DNA from: Candidatus Kaiserbacteria bacterium
Lineage (GTDB): Bacteria; Patescibacteriota; Minisyncoccia; Phycocordibacterales; UBA2100
Reading direction: 5' to 3'
Length of the DNA stretch: 33,800 bases
Assembly: GCA_016204805.1 (NCBI GenBank)
Contig: JACQKA010000051.1
Coordinates: 1-33,800, forward strand
The notes beneath the pieces were generated by a model that was not told the DNA's origin, made no database searches, and saw only the letters and a program-made list of their open reading frames with translations. The position numbers and the translations under genes are program-made. Below, piece by piece: positions 1 to 7,868 of the stretch (positions within the stretch are counted from its first letter, which is position 1; each line of letters begins with the position of its first letter).

Positions 1-141
1 ACGATCTCGACGGCTCATTCTCCGCGCTCAAGAAAAAACTCGCAGCTCACCACGGGCTTCGCAAAGATCGCCGCTACAAAGTGATCTCGGAATTGCTGAA
101 ACGCGCCCGCTAATCTAGCAACCCGTTTCTTTCTTTAAACC
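1..141. repeat. Left copy of 141-bp inverted terminal repeat
   Basis: Bases 1-141 are the exact reverse complement of 33660-33800; identity stops at base 142 (G against T). The repeat contains the last 36 codons of a gene plus about 28 bp of downstream sequence. A length of 141 equals the largest default k-mer of a common metagenome assembler (MEGAHIT), so this is probably the graph overlap where both contig ends enter the same repeated sequence. It would then mark a longer inverted repeat in the genome rather than a 141-bp element. Confidence 0.95.
3..113 (+). CDS. C-terminal fragment of an unidentified basic protein (5' end off contig)
   Basis: An open frame enters from the left edge and ends at TAA 111-113, giving 36 residues that finish in LRKDRRYKVISELLKRAR. 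The fragment is rich in Lys, Arg and Leu and looks helical. It could be the tail of a ribosomal or nucleic-acid-binding protein, but I do not recognise it. The same 36 codons occur in inverted orientation at the right edge, so the gene end is either duplicated in the genome or seen twice through assembly. Choice of frame rests on length and composition only. Confidence 0.4.
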   Translation, partial: DLDGSFSALKKKLAAHHGLRKDRRYKVISELLKRAR

Positions 142-430
142 GAACAAATGATAGCTTGACTACCGTGCCGGCGGGCACGGTCGAACCGCATGCAATCGGC
201 GTACCTGCAATGTCGGTCACTTGGGCATGGTAACTAATAGAGATATTGGGATTGAGAAGACGGTGCACACAACCAGATACTGCACCTGGCGTTCCTTGTT
301 TGTTACAGAGATTAACGGTCGGGGCTGTATTCCAAAGCACATTTTCAGCATGTGCGTACGAAACAAAAGAAAAGACCGACGCGCAAAGTAACAGTGAGTA
401 TACAAGGACTGGATATGTGGATCGCATCAT
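110..430 (-). CDS. Small secreted protein, C-terminus probably replaced by the terminal repeat
   Basis: The 106-residue protein has an N-terminal signal peptide (hydrophobic stretch at about residues 8-22, cleavage likely after AHA near residue 28) and three Cys in the mature part. I recognise no family. The start ATG 430-428 overlaps the stop of the upstream gene (ATGA), so the two are probably translated in tandem. The last nine or so codons lie inside the 141-bp terminal repeat and the frame stops there (TAG 112-110). The true C-terminus is therefore uncertain: the gene may be cut by the repeat or the join may be an assembly product. Confidence 0.5.
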   Translation of the reverse strand: MMRSTYPVLVYSLLLCASVFSFVSYAHAENVLWNTAPTVNLCNKQGTPGAVSGCVHRLLNPNISISYHAQVTDIAGTPIACGSTVPAGTVVKLSFVRFKERNGLLD

Positions 431-840
431 ATGGCTACATGACCTAAAGCGCCGCCGTTGTGAAGGCGCCGGTAATAACGACTAATAATAATGACTAAGA
501 GCATGCCCGCAACGGAACCCCAGAGGACGCTTACATTCGGCTCACGAATGACCGGCTGACTTGTTCCCGTTCCGTCGAATCCGGCGGCGGCGGCAAGTAG
601 TGATTCCACGCGCGCTTCGGTGAGATCCGCACCGGTTACGTTCGCGTTGTATGCTTTCTGCGCAAGCACATCGACGAATTGTTCGAATTGGGTCGCATCT
701 ATATCAGCAGAAATATCTCCAGACAAAAGCACCGCGCGAATCTCATCGCGGTATTCTTCTGGGATCGACGGTGCCGCGAGCACGACAAATGGGAACGAGA
801 CGAGAACGCCCGACGCAACTAATGCTGTAATGCGATACAT
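427..840 (-). CDS. Hypothetical envelope protein with signal peptide and C-terminal membrane segment
   Basis: This is a 137-residue protein starting at ATG 840-838 (MYRITALVASG). A signal peptide covers about residues 1-22 (ends VLAAP). An acidic helical region of about 70 residues follows, then a short linker, one transmembrane helix near the C-terminus (VLWGSVAGMLLVIIISRYY) and a short basic tail, predicting an outside domain anchored by its C-terminus. The start was chosen because TATACT (852-847) lies 6 nt upstream, as in other genes here that look leaderless; an in-frame ATG at 882 would add 14 residues that fit a signal peptide less well. No family recognised. It overlaps the next gene by ATGA. 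Confidence 0.65.
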   Translation of the reverse strand: MYRITALVASGVLVSFPFVVLAAPSIPEEYRDEIRAVLLSGDISADIDATQFEQFVDVLAQKAYNANVTGADLTEARVESLLAAAAGFDGTGTSQPVIREPNVSVLWGSVAGMLLVIIISRYYRRLHNGGALGHVAI

Positions 841-885
841 GCATACAGTATATGCGCCATTCCCTGCCCATCCACTGTGCATAGT

Positions 886-918
886 GGAAAACGCGCGCCT
901 GCAAGGCGCGCGTTTTCC
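886..918 (-). terminator. Intrinsic terminator after rpsJ
   Basis: This is a 15-bp perfect stem (GGAAAACGCGCGCCT at 886-900 with 904-918) and a 3-nt loop. It starts 20 bp after the rpsJ stop on the minus strand, with a T-run in the descending arm on both strands. It probably ends the tuf-rpsJ transcript. Confidence 0.8.
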
Positions 919-937
919 TTTCTTGCCTTGGTTTGGA

Positions 938-1282
938 TTAACTCATCTTCACGTCAATGGACACTCCCGAAGGAAGGTCAATATTTGTGAGAGCTTCTAT
1001 TATCTTTGGGGTGGGGTTGAGGATATCGATCACACGTTTGTGAACACGCATCTCAAACTGTTCTCGTGCGTCCTTGTGGACGAAGGTCGAGCGGTTCACG
1101 GTGTATTTCTTGATATCGGTAGGGAGCGGGACGGGACCAACGACAGAAGCATTCAATCGAGCGGCAGTGTCGATAATCTGCTTTACCGCGCCATCGAGTA
1201 CGCGGTGTTCGTATGCTTGTACGCGAATACGCAGGCGACTGGTATCGCTGACCGCTACCTTCGCTTTCTTTTTAGCTGCCAT
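938..1282 (-). CDS. rpsJ: 30S ribosomal protein S10 (uS10)
   Basis: S10 sits in the head of the small ribosomal subunit and also acts in antitermination with NusB in bacteria. The 114-residue product contains the typical S10 core: RLRIRVQAYEHRVLDGAV near residue 16, the GPVPLPTDIKKYTVNRS loop near residue 49, and VHKDAREQFEMRVHKRVIDI, ending in PSGVSIDVKMS. An additional Lys/Ala-rich N-terminus of about 14 residues precedes the core. It lies 59 bp after tuf, the usual CPR and bacterial order tuf-rpsJ, but the rest of the S10 operon does not follow: a terminator and two small envelope genes come next. Confidence 0.97.
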   Translation of the reverse strand: MAAKKKAKVAVSDTSRLRIRVQAYEHRVLDGAVKQIIDTAARLNASVVGPVPLPTDIKKYTVNRSTFVHKDAREQFEMRVHKRVIDILNPTPKIIEALTNIDLPSGVSIDVKMS

Positions 1283-1341
1283 AGTCAGTGCCCCAACTTA
1301 CCCAAATTTTTCCCCTAAGTCAACGTGCGTCCCCAAGTTTT

Positions 1342-2541
1342 TTAGGCAACGATCTTGGTCACAACTCCTGCGCCGACTGTCTTGCCTCCTTCGCGGATAG
1401 CAAAACGCTGTTGGTCTTCGAGCGCGATGGGGCCGACGAGCTTCACCTTGAATTTCACGGTATCGCCCGGCATGACCATCTCCGTCCCTTCTGCGAGCGT
1501 TACTTCACCGGTAACGTCAGTTGTACGCATGTAGAACTGCGGCTTGTAGCCGGTGAAGAACGGCGTGTGACGGCCTCCTTCCTCTTTCGAGAGAATATAC
1601 ACTTCACCTTCGAAATCGGTGTGCGGGGTGATGGAACCCGGAGCACAGATAACCTGACCGCGGTGTACGTCTTCCTTTTTCGTACCGCGCAGGAGGACGC
1701 CAGCGTTGTCGCCTGCCTCGCCGTGGTCGAGTGATTTGTTGAACATTTCGATGCCGGTCACAGTCGTCTTTGCCGTCGGTTTGATACCGACGATCTCGAC
1801 TTCAGCACCAGTCTTGATCTCACCGCGCTCGATTCTACCGGTAACGACAGTACCGCGGCCTTCGATCGAAAAGATGTCTTCGATAGGCATGAGGAACGGC
1901 TTGTCTTTCTCACGCTTCGGCATCGGAATGTATTCATCCAATGTCTTAACGAGTTCGAGGATTTTCTGTGCCCATTCGTCAGACACTGTAGTTGCCTCGA
2001 GCGCTTTGAGTCCTGAACCGCGGATGACGGGGATGTTCTTGCCGTCGAATTCGTATTTGGTAAGGAGTTCGCGCACTTCCTCTTCGACGAGGTCGATGAG
2101 GTCTTTGTCGTCCACCATGTCGCACTTGTTAAGGAACACAACGATCTTCGGCACGCCAACCTGGCGGGCGAGAAGAATGTGTTCGCGCGTTTGAGGCATG
2201 ACACCATCAGTCGCAGCAACCACGAGAATCGCACCGTCCATTTGGGCGGCACCCGTGATCATGTTCTTGATGTAGTCAGCGTGACCCGGGGCGTCGATGT
2301 GGGCGTAGTGCCTGTTCGGCGTCCAGTACTCCGAGTGGTGGAGCGAGATGGTAATACCGCGAGCCTTCTCTTCCGGTGCGGAGTCAATTTTGTCCACACC
2401 TTCCACACGCGCGCCATATCCCTGATCCTTCGACATGTCGAGGACGTGGAGGATGGAGGCGGTGGTGGTCGTCTTGCCGTGGTCGACGTGGCCGATAGTG
2501 CCAACGTTCAAGTGCGGCTTCGATCGATCAAAATCTGCCAT
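1342..2541 (-). CDS. tuf: Translation elongation factor Tu
   Basis: EF-Tu delivers aminoacyl-tRNA to the ribosome as a GTPase. The 399-residue protein is full length. Visible motifs are G1 GHVDHGKT (17-24), the switch region RGITI, G3 [12 protein letters not shown], and G4 NKCD, followed by the beta-barrel domains with [13 protein letters not shown] and the C-terminal [13 protein letters not shown]. The start ATG 2541-2539 has no clear Shine-Dalgarno sequence. It precedes rpsJ by 59 bp and is followed by it on the same transcript. It is separated from fusA by 5.6 kb of secreted-protein genes and a toxin-antitoxin pair, unlike the common fusA-tuf arrangement. Confidence 0.98.
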   Translation of the reverse strand: MADFDRSKPHLNVGTIGHVDHGKTTTTASILHVLDMSKDQGYGARVEGVDKIDSAPEEKARGITISLHHSEYWTPNRHYAHIDAPGHADYIKNMITGAAQMDGAILVVAATDGVMPQTREHILLARQVGVPKIVVFLNKCDMVDDKDLIDLVEEEVRELLTKYEFDGKNIPVIRGSGLKALEATTVSDEWAQKILELVKTLDEYIPMPKREKDKPFLMPIEDIFSIEGRGTVVTGRIERGEIKTGAEVEIVGIKPTAKTTVTGIEMFNKSLDHGEAGDNAGVLLRGTKKEDVHRGQVICAPGSITPHTDFEGEVYILSKEEGGRHTPFFTGYKPQFYMRTTDVTGEVTLAEGTEMVMPGDTVKFKVKLVGPIALEDQQRFAIREGGKTVGAGVVTKIVA

Positions 2542-2678
2542 ATAGCAATGAGTCGCCGTGGCTTAGAGAAGGGAGAGCGCGAGAACACTCTATCCTTTCC
2601 GCAAACCACTGGCGCGATTTACGTTTAATAATCGCCCTGTTAATTGCGCAAACGAAAAACCGCTTGCGCGTTTTCCTA

Positions 2679-2708
2679 TACTATCAAACTGTGGCGCGAG
2701 CGCAAGGT
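2679..2708 (-). promoter_or_regulatory. Possible promoter upstream of tuf
   Basis: On the minus strand a TTGCGC hexamer is followed after about 16 nt by TAGTAT, about 140 bp before the tuf start. Both boxes are imperfect, so the assignment is weak. The leader that follows has no Shine-Dalgarno sequence close to the tuf ATG. Confidence 0.3.
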
Positions 2709-2778
2709 TTTTTACTGCACTACCCGCCAATCCCATAGATGCCTGCGCTCCTAGCTGTTACCACCAAGTTCCACCCAA

Positions 2779-4029
2779 TCACGTCTCTCTAAAATTAGGC
2801 TGGATGTCCACGGTGGCTGTTTTTGTACGGGTGACGCCATTGAGGTCAACACAGATAAGTGAGTAGGTAGTGCGGGCGGTGATAGGTGACGAGGTCTTGC
2901 CGCCGATCAATGAAAAGAATGAGGTGCCCAGAGAGAGTTGTGCGAAGGAGTCGCCGTTCGTGCCAGATACTGGCAGGCATGAGGTGACGTTGTCTGCGCT
3001 CCATACCACCTGCACGGTCTTGCCACGGCCGACGAGTGACGGGACAGAGAGACGGAGGTCGGCGGACGGTACCCCTAATGACGGGGTCGTGCCAGGGGGG
3101 ACGAATGTGAATTCACTGACGCCTCCAGATGTCGTGCAGTCAGGATCGTTGTTGTCTACTTTGCCATCGCCGTCGTTGTCGAAATTATCGGAGCACTGAC
3201 CTGTTTGTTGTTGCGCTGTTGATTGTTGCGCTAATCCGGTGCAGGAGAATGATATTGACGCCCAATCTGATGAACGCCCGCCGCTATCTTCAGCCAATAC
3301 TTTTACAGTGTTTGCACTGCTTGTTGTGTGCGTCATGATCGCTGTTTGTATCGTATCGGATGACACATATCCTGATGACGGTACGAATGCATCAACTGAA
3401 CCATCATTGTTCCAATCAACACCATAGCGTATCTGGTCGCTGTCGGGATCAGTGGATTGCATCGTGATCGAATGAGGAATGCCTACCGTACATTGACCAA
3501 TTGATGCGAGGGTCGGCGTATTGGGACCACTGCCATCATCTTCAGATGCGGTGACGGGGGGGCTACCGGATTGGGCGGGAACTTGCAAGCAGTACGAGTA
3601 GCAAGTCGCGTGAGGACAGCTTCCCCATAAGCAGAGCCCCGTCCCAGGAGTGGAGCATGTGCATCCGTTTTCTGCTGGCGATACAGATAACCCAATTGCG
3701 CCACTGGCCGGCACCGCGACAGAGCACCCGGTGCGAGAATACCCTGCTGGACATGAGGCGGTACAGGCGCCGTACGCAGCAACGAGTTCACATGATGCCA
3801 CCGCCGTACCGTATTGAGGTGATATAGAAATAGTGTGCTTCTCGTCGAGTGGACCGCCGGTTTCGTAATCACATGGAGCGGAGAATCCTGATATGATGCC
3901 GCATCCGATGCTGGTTATTTTCGAATGTATAGCGCCAAATTGCGCGTACGCCGTTACTGCAGATGTGAGAAGAACGATCACTGCAAAAACAGCGATCATA
4001 CTTCCTCGCATAAAAATGGATTTACTCAT
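2779..4029 (-). CDS. Secreted Cys-rich surface protein with PKD-like domain, Ca-binding loop and Ig-like C-terminal domain
   Basis: The 416-residue protein has a signal peptide (about 1-29, ending AYA). A Cys-rich segment covers about residues 40-150, and a PKD-like beta-sandwich covers about 175-265 (PHSITMQSTDPDSDQIRYGV, VDWNNDG). An Asp-rich loop DNFDNDGDGKVDNNDPDC near residue 285 resembles thrombospondin type-3 or dockerin calcium sites. The last 90 residues form an Ig-like domain with two Cys and the motif GTNGDS, ending PNFRET. The same C-terminal domain ends the protein at 4986-6983 (PRFKEF), so the two are paralogous at their tails. Role unknown; probably cell-surface or attachment. 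A 91-bp gap separates it from the upstream gene. Confidence 0.75.
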   Translation of the reverse strand: MSKSIFMRGSMIAVFAVIVLLTSAVTAYAQFGAIHSKITSIGCGIISGFSAPCDYETGGPLDEKHTISISPQYGTAVASCELVAAYGACTASCPAGYSRTGCSVAVPASGAIGLSVSPAENGCTCSTPGTGLCLWGSCPHATCYSYCLQVPAQSGSPPVTASEDDGSGPNTPTLASIGQCTVGIPHSITMQSTDPDSDQIRYGVDWNNDGSVDAFVPSSGYVSSDTIQTAIMTHTTSSANTVKVLAEDSGGRSSDWASISFSCTGLAQQSTAQQQTGQCSDNFDNDGDGKVDNNDPDCTTSGGVSEFTFVPPGTTPSLGVPSADLRLSVPSLVGRGKTVQVVWSADNVTSCLPVSGTNGDSFAQLSLGTSFFSLIGGKTSSPITARTTYSLICVDLNGVTRTKTATVDIQPNFRET

Positions 4030-4103
4030 AAAGTAAATATATGTTGTAAATAACGGAAAGTATAGTTAGAAGTGTTTATAACTTTTCTCTGTCCTGCCAT
4101 TCA

Positions 4104-4137
4104 TAATTATCGCATGGTGATTACCACTGGATAATTA
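4104..4137 (-). repeat. Small nested hairpin overlapping a stop codon
   Basis: Arms TAATTATC (4104-4111) and GATAATTA (4130-4137) enclose a second stem TGGT/ACCA (4115-4118/4123-4126). The outer right arm encodes the last residues (V-I-I) of the 4121-4975 gene and its TAA falls in the inner loop. Without a T-run it is not a typical terminator. The stems are short enough to be partly chance. Confidence 0.45.
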
Positions 4138-4975
4138 CAACGCCACTTTGCGCGGCGGCACCCGTGCCGCCGCCACGTCCAAAACTGTAACCAAGGAGGT
4201 TGGAATACTCTCCTTGTGATGAGCCACCTGTGACCGATGCGCTACCCCAAGCACAGCCAGCGTTACTGCCACTACCACCGATAACGCCTAGATCTGCGCC
4301 GGAAGTTGACCCGCCGGTTCCACCCACAGTACTACCGCTCGCAAACCCACCGCTTGCTGTCACACCCACAAAAGAAGACGTGCCGCCAGTTGCCCCGGAA
4401 CTACCTCCTACGCCAACCACAACTGGCACAGCGGCCCCCGGGGTGAGACCAGTCACCCATTTTGTTGCAGTGCCACTTCCACCTCCACCCCCAACACAAC
4501 CGAAGGTGGGGCCACCTCCGCCTCCACCGATAAGGATAGCTTTAACCGACGTTACTCCACTCGGCACAGTGAATGTGCCTGATGCAGTGAAAATTTGCGC
4601 AGAGATACCGGCATTGGAACTCCCGCCACCACTGGTGGTTGTAGCGATTGCTTGCCAAGCGCCTCCACTATTCTTAAATTCCATCGTTCCCACATTATCG
4701 CGAATGCCATATCCTCCCGCTCCAGCCGTCGTGCCAAAGTTGAGGTAGCCGCCGACAGTCGAGATAATCGCATTGCCAAATACCGCGAGTGAGTTCACAC
4801 CGAGCGCGGCATTTTTTGTCTGATCGGTGGTGCCGACGTTGATCGGCGCTGATACGTTGCCGTTCGGTGCTGTCTGTGTGGGACCGGTCCACGCGAATGC
4901 GACGACTGAAGAAAATATCGCGCCGATCGCAAAAATTGTAATTCCGGATATTGATTTTCGTATCATATATATCAT
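4121..4975 (-). CDS. Secreted glycine-rich surface protein
   Basis: The 284-residue protein has a signal peptide (about 1-28, ending AFA). A segment typical of Parcubacteria surface proteins follows (WTGPTQTAPNGNVSAPINVG, then LAVFGNAIIS). The C-terminal half from about residue 130 is a glycine-rich beta domain (FTASGTFTVPSGVTSVKAIL, GGGGG runs) that ends in GVVIIQW, as in glycine-rich phage-tail/adhesin-type domains. It follows the 4986 gene by 10 bp, so the two are probably co-transcribed; the larger neighbour carries the same type of glycine-rich domain. An alternative start is ATG 4966 (MIRKSIS). Likely a fibre or surface display protein; function unknown. Confidence 0.75.
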   Translation of the reverse strand: MIYMIRKSISGITIFAIGAIFSSVVAFAWTGPTQTAPNGNVSAPINVGTTDQTKNAALGVNSLAVFGNAIISTVGGYLNFGTTAGAGGYGIRDNVGTMEFKNSGGAWQAIATTTSGGGSSNAGISAQIFTASGTFTVPSGVTSVKAILIGGGGGGPTFGCVGGGGGSGTATKWVTGLTPGAAVPVVVGVGGSSGATGGTSSFVGVTASGGFASGSTVGGTGGSTSGADLGVIGGSGSNAGCAWGSASVTGGSSQGEYSNLLGYSFGRGGGTGAAAQSGVVIIQW

Positions 4976-4985
4976 TAAGTATACA

Positions 4986-6983
4986 TTAAAACTCCTTGAA
5001 CCTCGGCGTTGTCCTCACCTGCGCTGATTGGTGGAGACTGGTACCGCCACCCCCCGTACAGTCGAGCGTGAAGGTGGTAGCGGTGGTGATGACTCTGCTC
5101 GTTCGAGTGCCTGAGGTACCGGTCCAACTGTCGCCGTTGGTACCCGTTACGGTGCAGGCAGTGGTGTCTTGGGTTCCCCACTGTACAGAGACAGTGGAGC
5201 CGGGGCGAACGAGGGTCGGTGTCACTTTAATGGCGAGACCGTTACCGAGTGTGCCGATTGGATTCGGTGGTGGTACACAGGCACCGGATGAGCAGAGGTA
5301 GGAGCAGGTTTCCGGTACGCCGGATATAGTATCTACGCCGCATGACACATCGCGATAGTGTTTGACATTCGCAGAACAGTAGTAGCCGTAGGTTCCTGAG
5401 CATGCGTAGTTTGCAGAGAAACTGATCCATCCGAGGTTGGTATCTCCCCAGGCATAACCGATGATCTGGGTGTTATTGACGAGCGTGAGCCCATAGCCAG
5501 TGCCGGAAAGCGATATCCATCCATCCCATCCGCCTGCTTGTGAGTCGCTGTATGAAAGTGCCCGTGCCCAGCCGACGATGTTTGAGCCTGATACCGTGGC
5601 GTTCGATGCTGTCGTGCCGCTACCTGCGGGGAATCCAGAGAGACCGCCGAATTGTATCCATCCGACGTTTTCACTCCATGCATAGCCAGTGATGGAGCTA
5701 CCCGCGAGAGTAAGGCCATAGACAGAAGATGCACAAGTGCCACTGTCACCGCTATTCAGCGATATCCATCCGATAGTGTCGGACCATGCCCAGCCGGTGA
5801 TGTTGCCGCCGTTTGGACCGGTGGGACACGATGCGGTTGCGACGGTGCTGTCTTCATTCGAGTATGCGCTATCACCTACGGCGTTGGTGGCTTTCACGCG
5901 GTAGTAGTAGGTGGTGCCGGTAACTACTGCACTATCGGTGTAGTTCAAGACGTTGCCGACGGTTTGGTAGAGCGTGATTGGTGTGGGAGATGTGCCTCGG
6001 TATATTTTGTAGTTGGTGATGGCGGAGCCGCCGTCGCTACTCGATGCAGTCCAGGTGAGAGAGATCTGTTCGATGCCGCCGGAGGCATCGAGATTTTGTG
6101 GGGCAGTGGGAACCGTAGTGGGTGGGATGGGAGTGTAGGTGATGACAATGATGCCGGGGCGACCGGCACCACCGGTTCCCAACGAGGCTCCACCGCCTCC
6201 GGCGCCATAGAGTCCCCCAGTAGCACCCGCACCGGCGCATCCGGTATTCCCGCCACCGCCACCACCTGAACCATGCGAGGCATCCCATTCGGTGCCAGGG
6301 CTTCCTGCCGTTGCAGTGCCTCCACCGGCACCTCCTGCACCAGCATCACCGGAGCCGCCGGTTGATGAAGAGCCGTTGTTCCCATTGCCCGTAGAACCTC
6401 CAGCCCCGCCACCGCCACCACCTTTATTGCACAAGCCGGCTCCGTTCGCGCTTGTGCCACCACTATTTTTGATTGAGCCAATACCGCTCGCGACGCCGCT
6501 CGCCGCAGCGCCGCCTGAGCCACCAGTTCCGTTTTGGGGTGCCGTAGTTCCCCCCTTGGCTCCCGCCACCACCGCCGTATCCATGGTGCTCGCACAATTA
6601 GAAGTCGAATTGCAGAAATATGTATCGCCCGCGATGTCACCGACCGCGTATGTGATGCTTGCGCCAGCGGTCAGGGATACATTGACCGATTTCGAGTATG
6701 CACCGCCTCCGCCTCCGCCTAAGCCGTTACCAGCGGTATCAGTGGCTCCCGAGCCTCCACCACCAATGACTTCAATAGTATTGTTTGCTGAATTCCAATC
6801 AACGGGCACCGTCCATGTTGTGCCGGAAGTGAGAAAGATGACCGTTGGACCGACGGCTTCCGCTTTTTGTGGAATAAGTGACACTACACTCCACGGAGAG
6901 AGTGCCGCGAACCCGAACACACCCAACACGAGCGCGATAAAAGCCACAGCCTCTACTGCAGTTGTGCTGATTTTTTTTATCAT
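4986..6983 (-). CDS. Large secreted modular surface protein: glycine-rich domain, fibronectin III, GWAW repeats, Ig-like tail
   Basis: The 665-residue protein starts at ATG 6983 (MIKKIST), just after the upstream stop; ATG 6995 is an alternative. A signal peptide or anchor covers about 1-43. Then come a glycine-rich domain (about 44-285, FLTSGTTWTVPVDWNSANNT at its start and GIIVITYTP at its end) and a fibronectin type III domain (about 290-385, PQNLDASGGIEQISLTW, YYYRVKATNAVGDSAYS). Three or four short repeats follow (ITGWAWSDTIGWISL, ITGYAWSENVGWIQF, IIGYAWGDTNLGWISF), then a Cys-rich linker and an Ig-like C-terminal domain ending PRFKEF. The last domain is shared with the 2779-4029 protein. 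It is probably an extracellular adhesin or stalk. Its 3' end lies 10 bp from the next glycine-rich gene. Confidence 0.8.
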   Translation of the reverse strand: MIKKISTTAVEAVAFIALVLGVFGFAALSPWSVVSLIPQKAEAVGPTVIFLTSGTTWTVPVDWNSANNTIEVIGGGGSGATDTAGNGLGGGGGGAYSKSVNVSLTAGASITYAVGDIAGDTYFCNSTSNCASTMDTAVVAGAKGGTTAPQNGTGGSGGAAASGVASGIGSIKNSGGTSANGAGLCNKGGGGGGAGGSTGNGNNGSSSTGGSGDAGAGGAGGGTATAGSPGTEWDASHGSGGGGGGNTGCAGAGATGGLYGAGGGGASLGTGGAGRPGIIVITYTPIPPTTVPTAPQNLDASGGIEQISLTWTASSSDGGSAITNYKIYRGTSPTPITLYQTVGNVLNYTDSAVVTGTTYYYRVKATNAVGDSAYSNEDSTVATASCPTGPNGGNITGWAWSDTIGWISLNSGDSGTCASSVYGLTLAGSSITGYAWSENVGWIQFGGLSGFPAGSGTTASNATVSGSNIVGWARALSYSDSQAGGWDGWISLSGTGYGLTLVNNTQIIGYAWGDTNLGWISFSANYACSGTYGYYCSANVKHYRDVSCGVDTISGVPETCSYLCSSGACVPPPNPIGTLGNGLAIKVTPTLVRPGSTVSVQWGTQDTTACTVTGTNGDSWTGTSGTRTSRVITTATTFTLDCTGGGGTSLHQSAQVRTTPRFKEF

Positions 6984-6984
6984 G

Positions 6985-7359
6985 TTATTGTGCATGTTGC
7001 AGGGACGCCAACACCTTGAGTTTGTCAGCTTCGGAAAGCACAATGCGCTCTTCTCCATTATCAATACGCTCGGCGAGCGACTTGAGCACTTTGAGTTTGT
7101 CCTCTTCTTTTATACTCGCGCCATTCGATTGGGCGGACAGGCTGGCAAGTATCTCTTCTTTTGTCTTCATGGTCTGTTCAGCGGAACGTGTGGGGATGAA
7201 GCGTGCGAGAAGCGCACGGCCTTGTGTCGCATTCAAAAGCCATAGTACGAAAATAAATCCAAGCACGCCCGCGATCACGACACCGGATATCGGCGTGATG
7301 TTCGCATTCTCATCGAGCATGCGCTCGATCCACGATTTAACTGGCACATTAGGATCCAC
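6985..7359 (-). CDS. Small single-pass membrane protein with helical cytoplasmic repeats
   Basis: The 124-residue protein begins at GTG 7359-7357; TATACT lies 7 nt upstream, suggesting a leaderless or nearly leaderless transcript. One transmembrane helix spans about residues 23-44 (ISGVVIAGVLGFIFVLWLLN). The C-terminal half carries two related short helices (KLKVLKSLAE and KLKVLASLQHAQ) and KEEILASLS, similar to short oligomerisation motifs often seen at the ends of small membrane proteins. No enzyme motif is present. It directly precedes the secreted 665-residue protein; stop and start are only a few bases apart. ATG 7320 is an alternative start but would shorten the segment before the membrane helix. 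Confidence 0.6.
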   Translation of the reverse strand: MDPNVPVKSWIERMLDENANITPISGVVIAGVLGFIFVLWLLNATQGRALLARFIPTRSAEQTMKTKEEILASLSAQSNGASIKEEDKLKVLKSLAERIDNGEERIVLSEADKLKVLASLQHAQ

Positions 7360-7389
7360 GTAATTAAGTATAGCCCCCCATTCCAGGGA

Positions 7390-7570
7390 CTACTGTTTAT
7401 CGTGTGGAAAACAAATGTATTTCCTCGACGCAACCACTTCGTCAGCGACATTTCTAGGGACAACGGCATAGTGATCGAACTCCATCGTCGAATTGGCGCG
7501 GCCTTCGGTCATGGAACGGAGGGTTGTCGTGTAGCCGAACATTTCGGAGAGCGGTGATGCCTTTCCGTGC
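7390..7570 (-). pseudogene. Orphan second copy of the fusA 3' end
   Basis: On the minus strand the frame encodes [18 protein letters not shown] and on to EVVASRK, identical over 45 residues to the C-terminus of the intact EF-G at 8155. It then runs on with a different tail YICFPHDKQ and stops at TAG 7392-7390. Codon by codon, 17 of 45 codons differ from the intact copy and all 17 changes are synonymous. It has no EF-G domains I-IV and no convincing start. It therefore looks like the displaced 3' end of a diverged but functional fusA, separated from the rest by the toxin-antitoxin insertion, not a recent tandem copy. Confidence 0.9.
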
Positions 7571-7579
7571 AAAACCAAT

Positions 7580-7608
7580 TTGACAAGTGGTATCCGTACG
7601 TATAGAAT
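7580..7608 (+). promoter_or_regulatory. Promoter of the toxin-antitoxin pair
   Basis: TTGACA (7580-7585), a 17-bp spacer and TAGAAT (7603-7608) give a near-consensus promoter about 30 bp upstream of the antitoxin ATG. A 10-bp palindrome ATATTAATAT (7614-7623) near the expected transcription start could be an autoregulatory operator for the ribbon-helix-helix antitoxin. The -35 box starts about ten bases beyond the edge of the fusA fragment. Confidence 0.75.
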
Positions 7609-7637
7609 GTTTTATATTAATATTAGATTGTAACATC

Positions 7638-7868
7638 ATGGCTAATCTTTCGGTGTCAATTGACGGAGAAACTGCGCAACGACTTGAAGCTGAAATCGCA
7701 CAGGGTGATTTCCAGAGCAAATCCGAGCTCGTTAAACGTGCAATTACGGAGTACATGCGTGAGCTCGCCTATCAGCGTATCCTTCAGAGTCGGCGTGAAT
7801 ACATGGAGGGTAAGTACTTTCTGATTAAGGGCCCTGCGAAGGATCATTTTCGCAAGATGCGCATATGA
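7638..7868 (+). CDS. Type II antitoxin, ribbon-helix-helix family
   Basis: The 76-residue protein starts MANLSVSIDGETAQRLEAEI, the short strand followed by two helices of the CopG/ParD/RelB-type DNA-binding fold. The sequence SKSELVKRAITEYMREL supplies the second helix. The basic C-terminal part (about 45-76) would be the toxin-binding tail. ATG 7638 was chosen over an upstream in-frame GTG because the fold begins there and the promoter lies just before it. It overlaps the toxin gene by ATGA, the usual antitoxin-first arrangement with coupled translation. Autoregulation through the palindrome at 7614 is likely but inferred. Confidence 0.85.
   Translation: MANLSVSIDGETAQRLEAEIAQGDFQSKSELVKRAITEYMRELAYQRILQSRREYMEGKYFLIKGPAKDHFRKMRI

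Noticed and set aside
6292-7245. Long plus-strand open frame opposite the glycine-rich surface protein.
   Set aside because: Pro/Val/Ala-rich complement of Gly-rich codons, no start signals; a shadow of the minus-strand gene.
7560-7600. Minus-strand LVLHGKAS next to the fusA fragment resembles HKLHGKAKG of the toxin, suggesting a second, inverted toxin remnant.
   Set aside because: Only five identical residues and no further toxin sequence upstream; likely chance.
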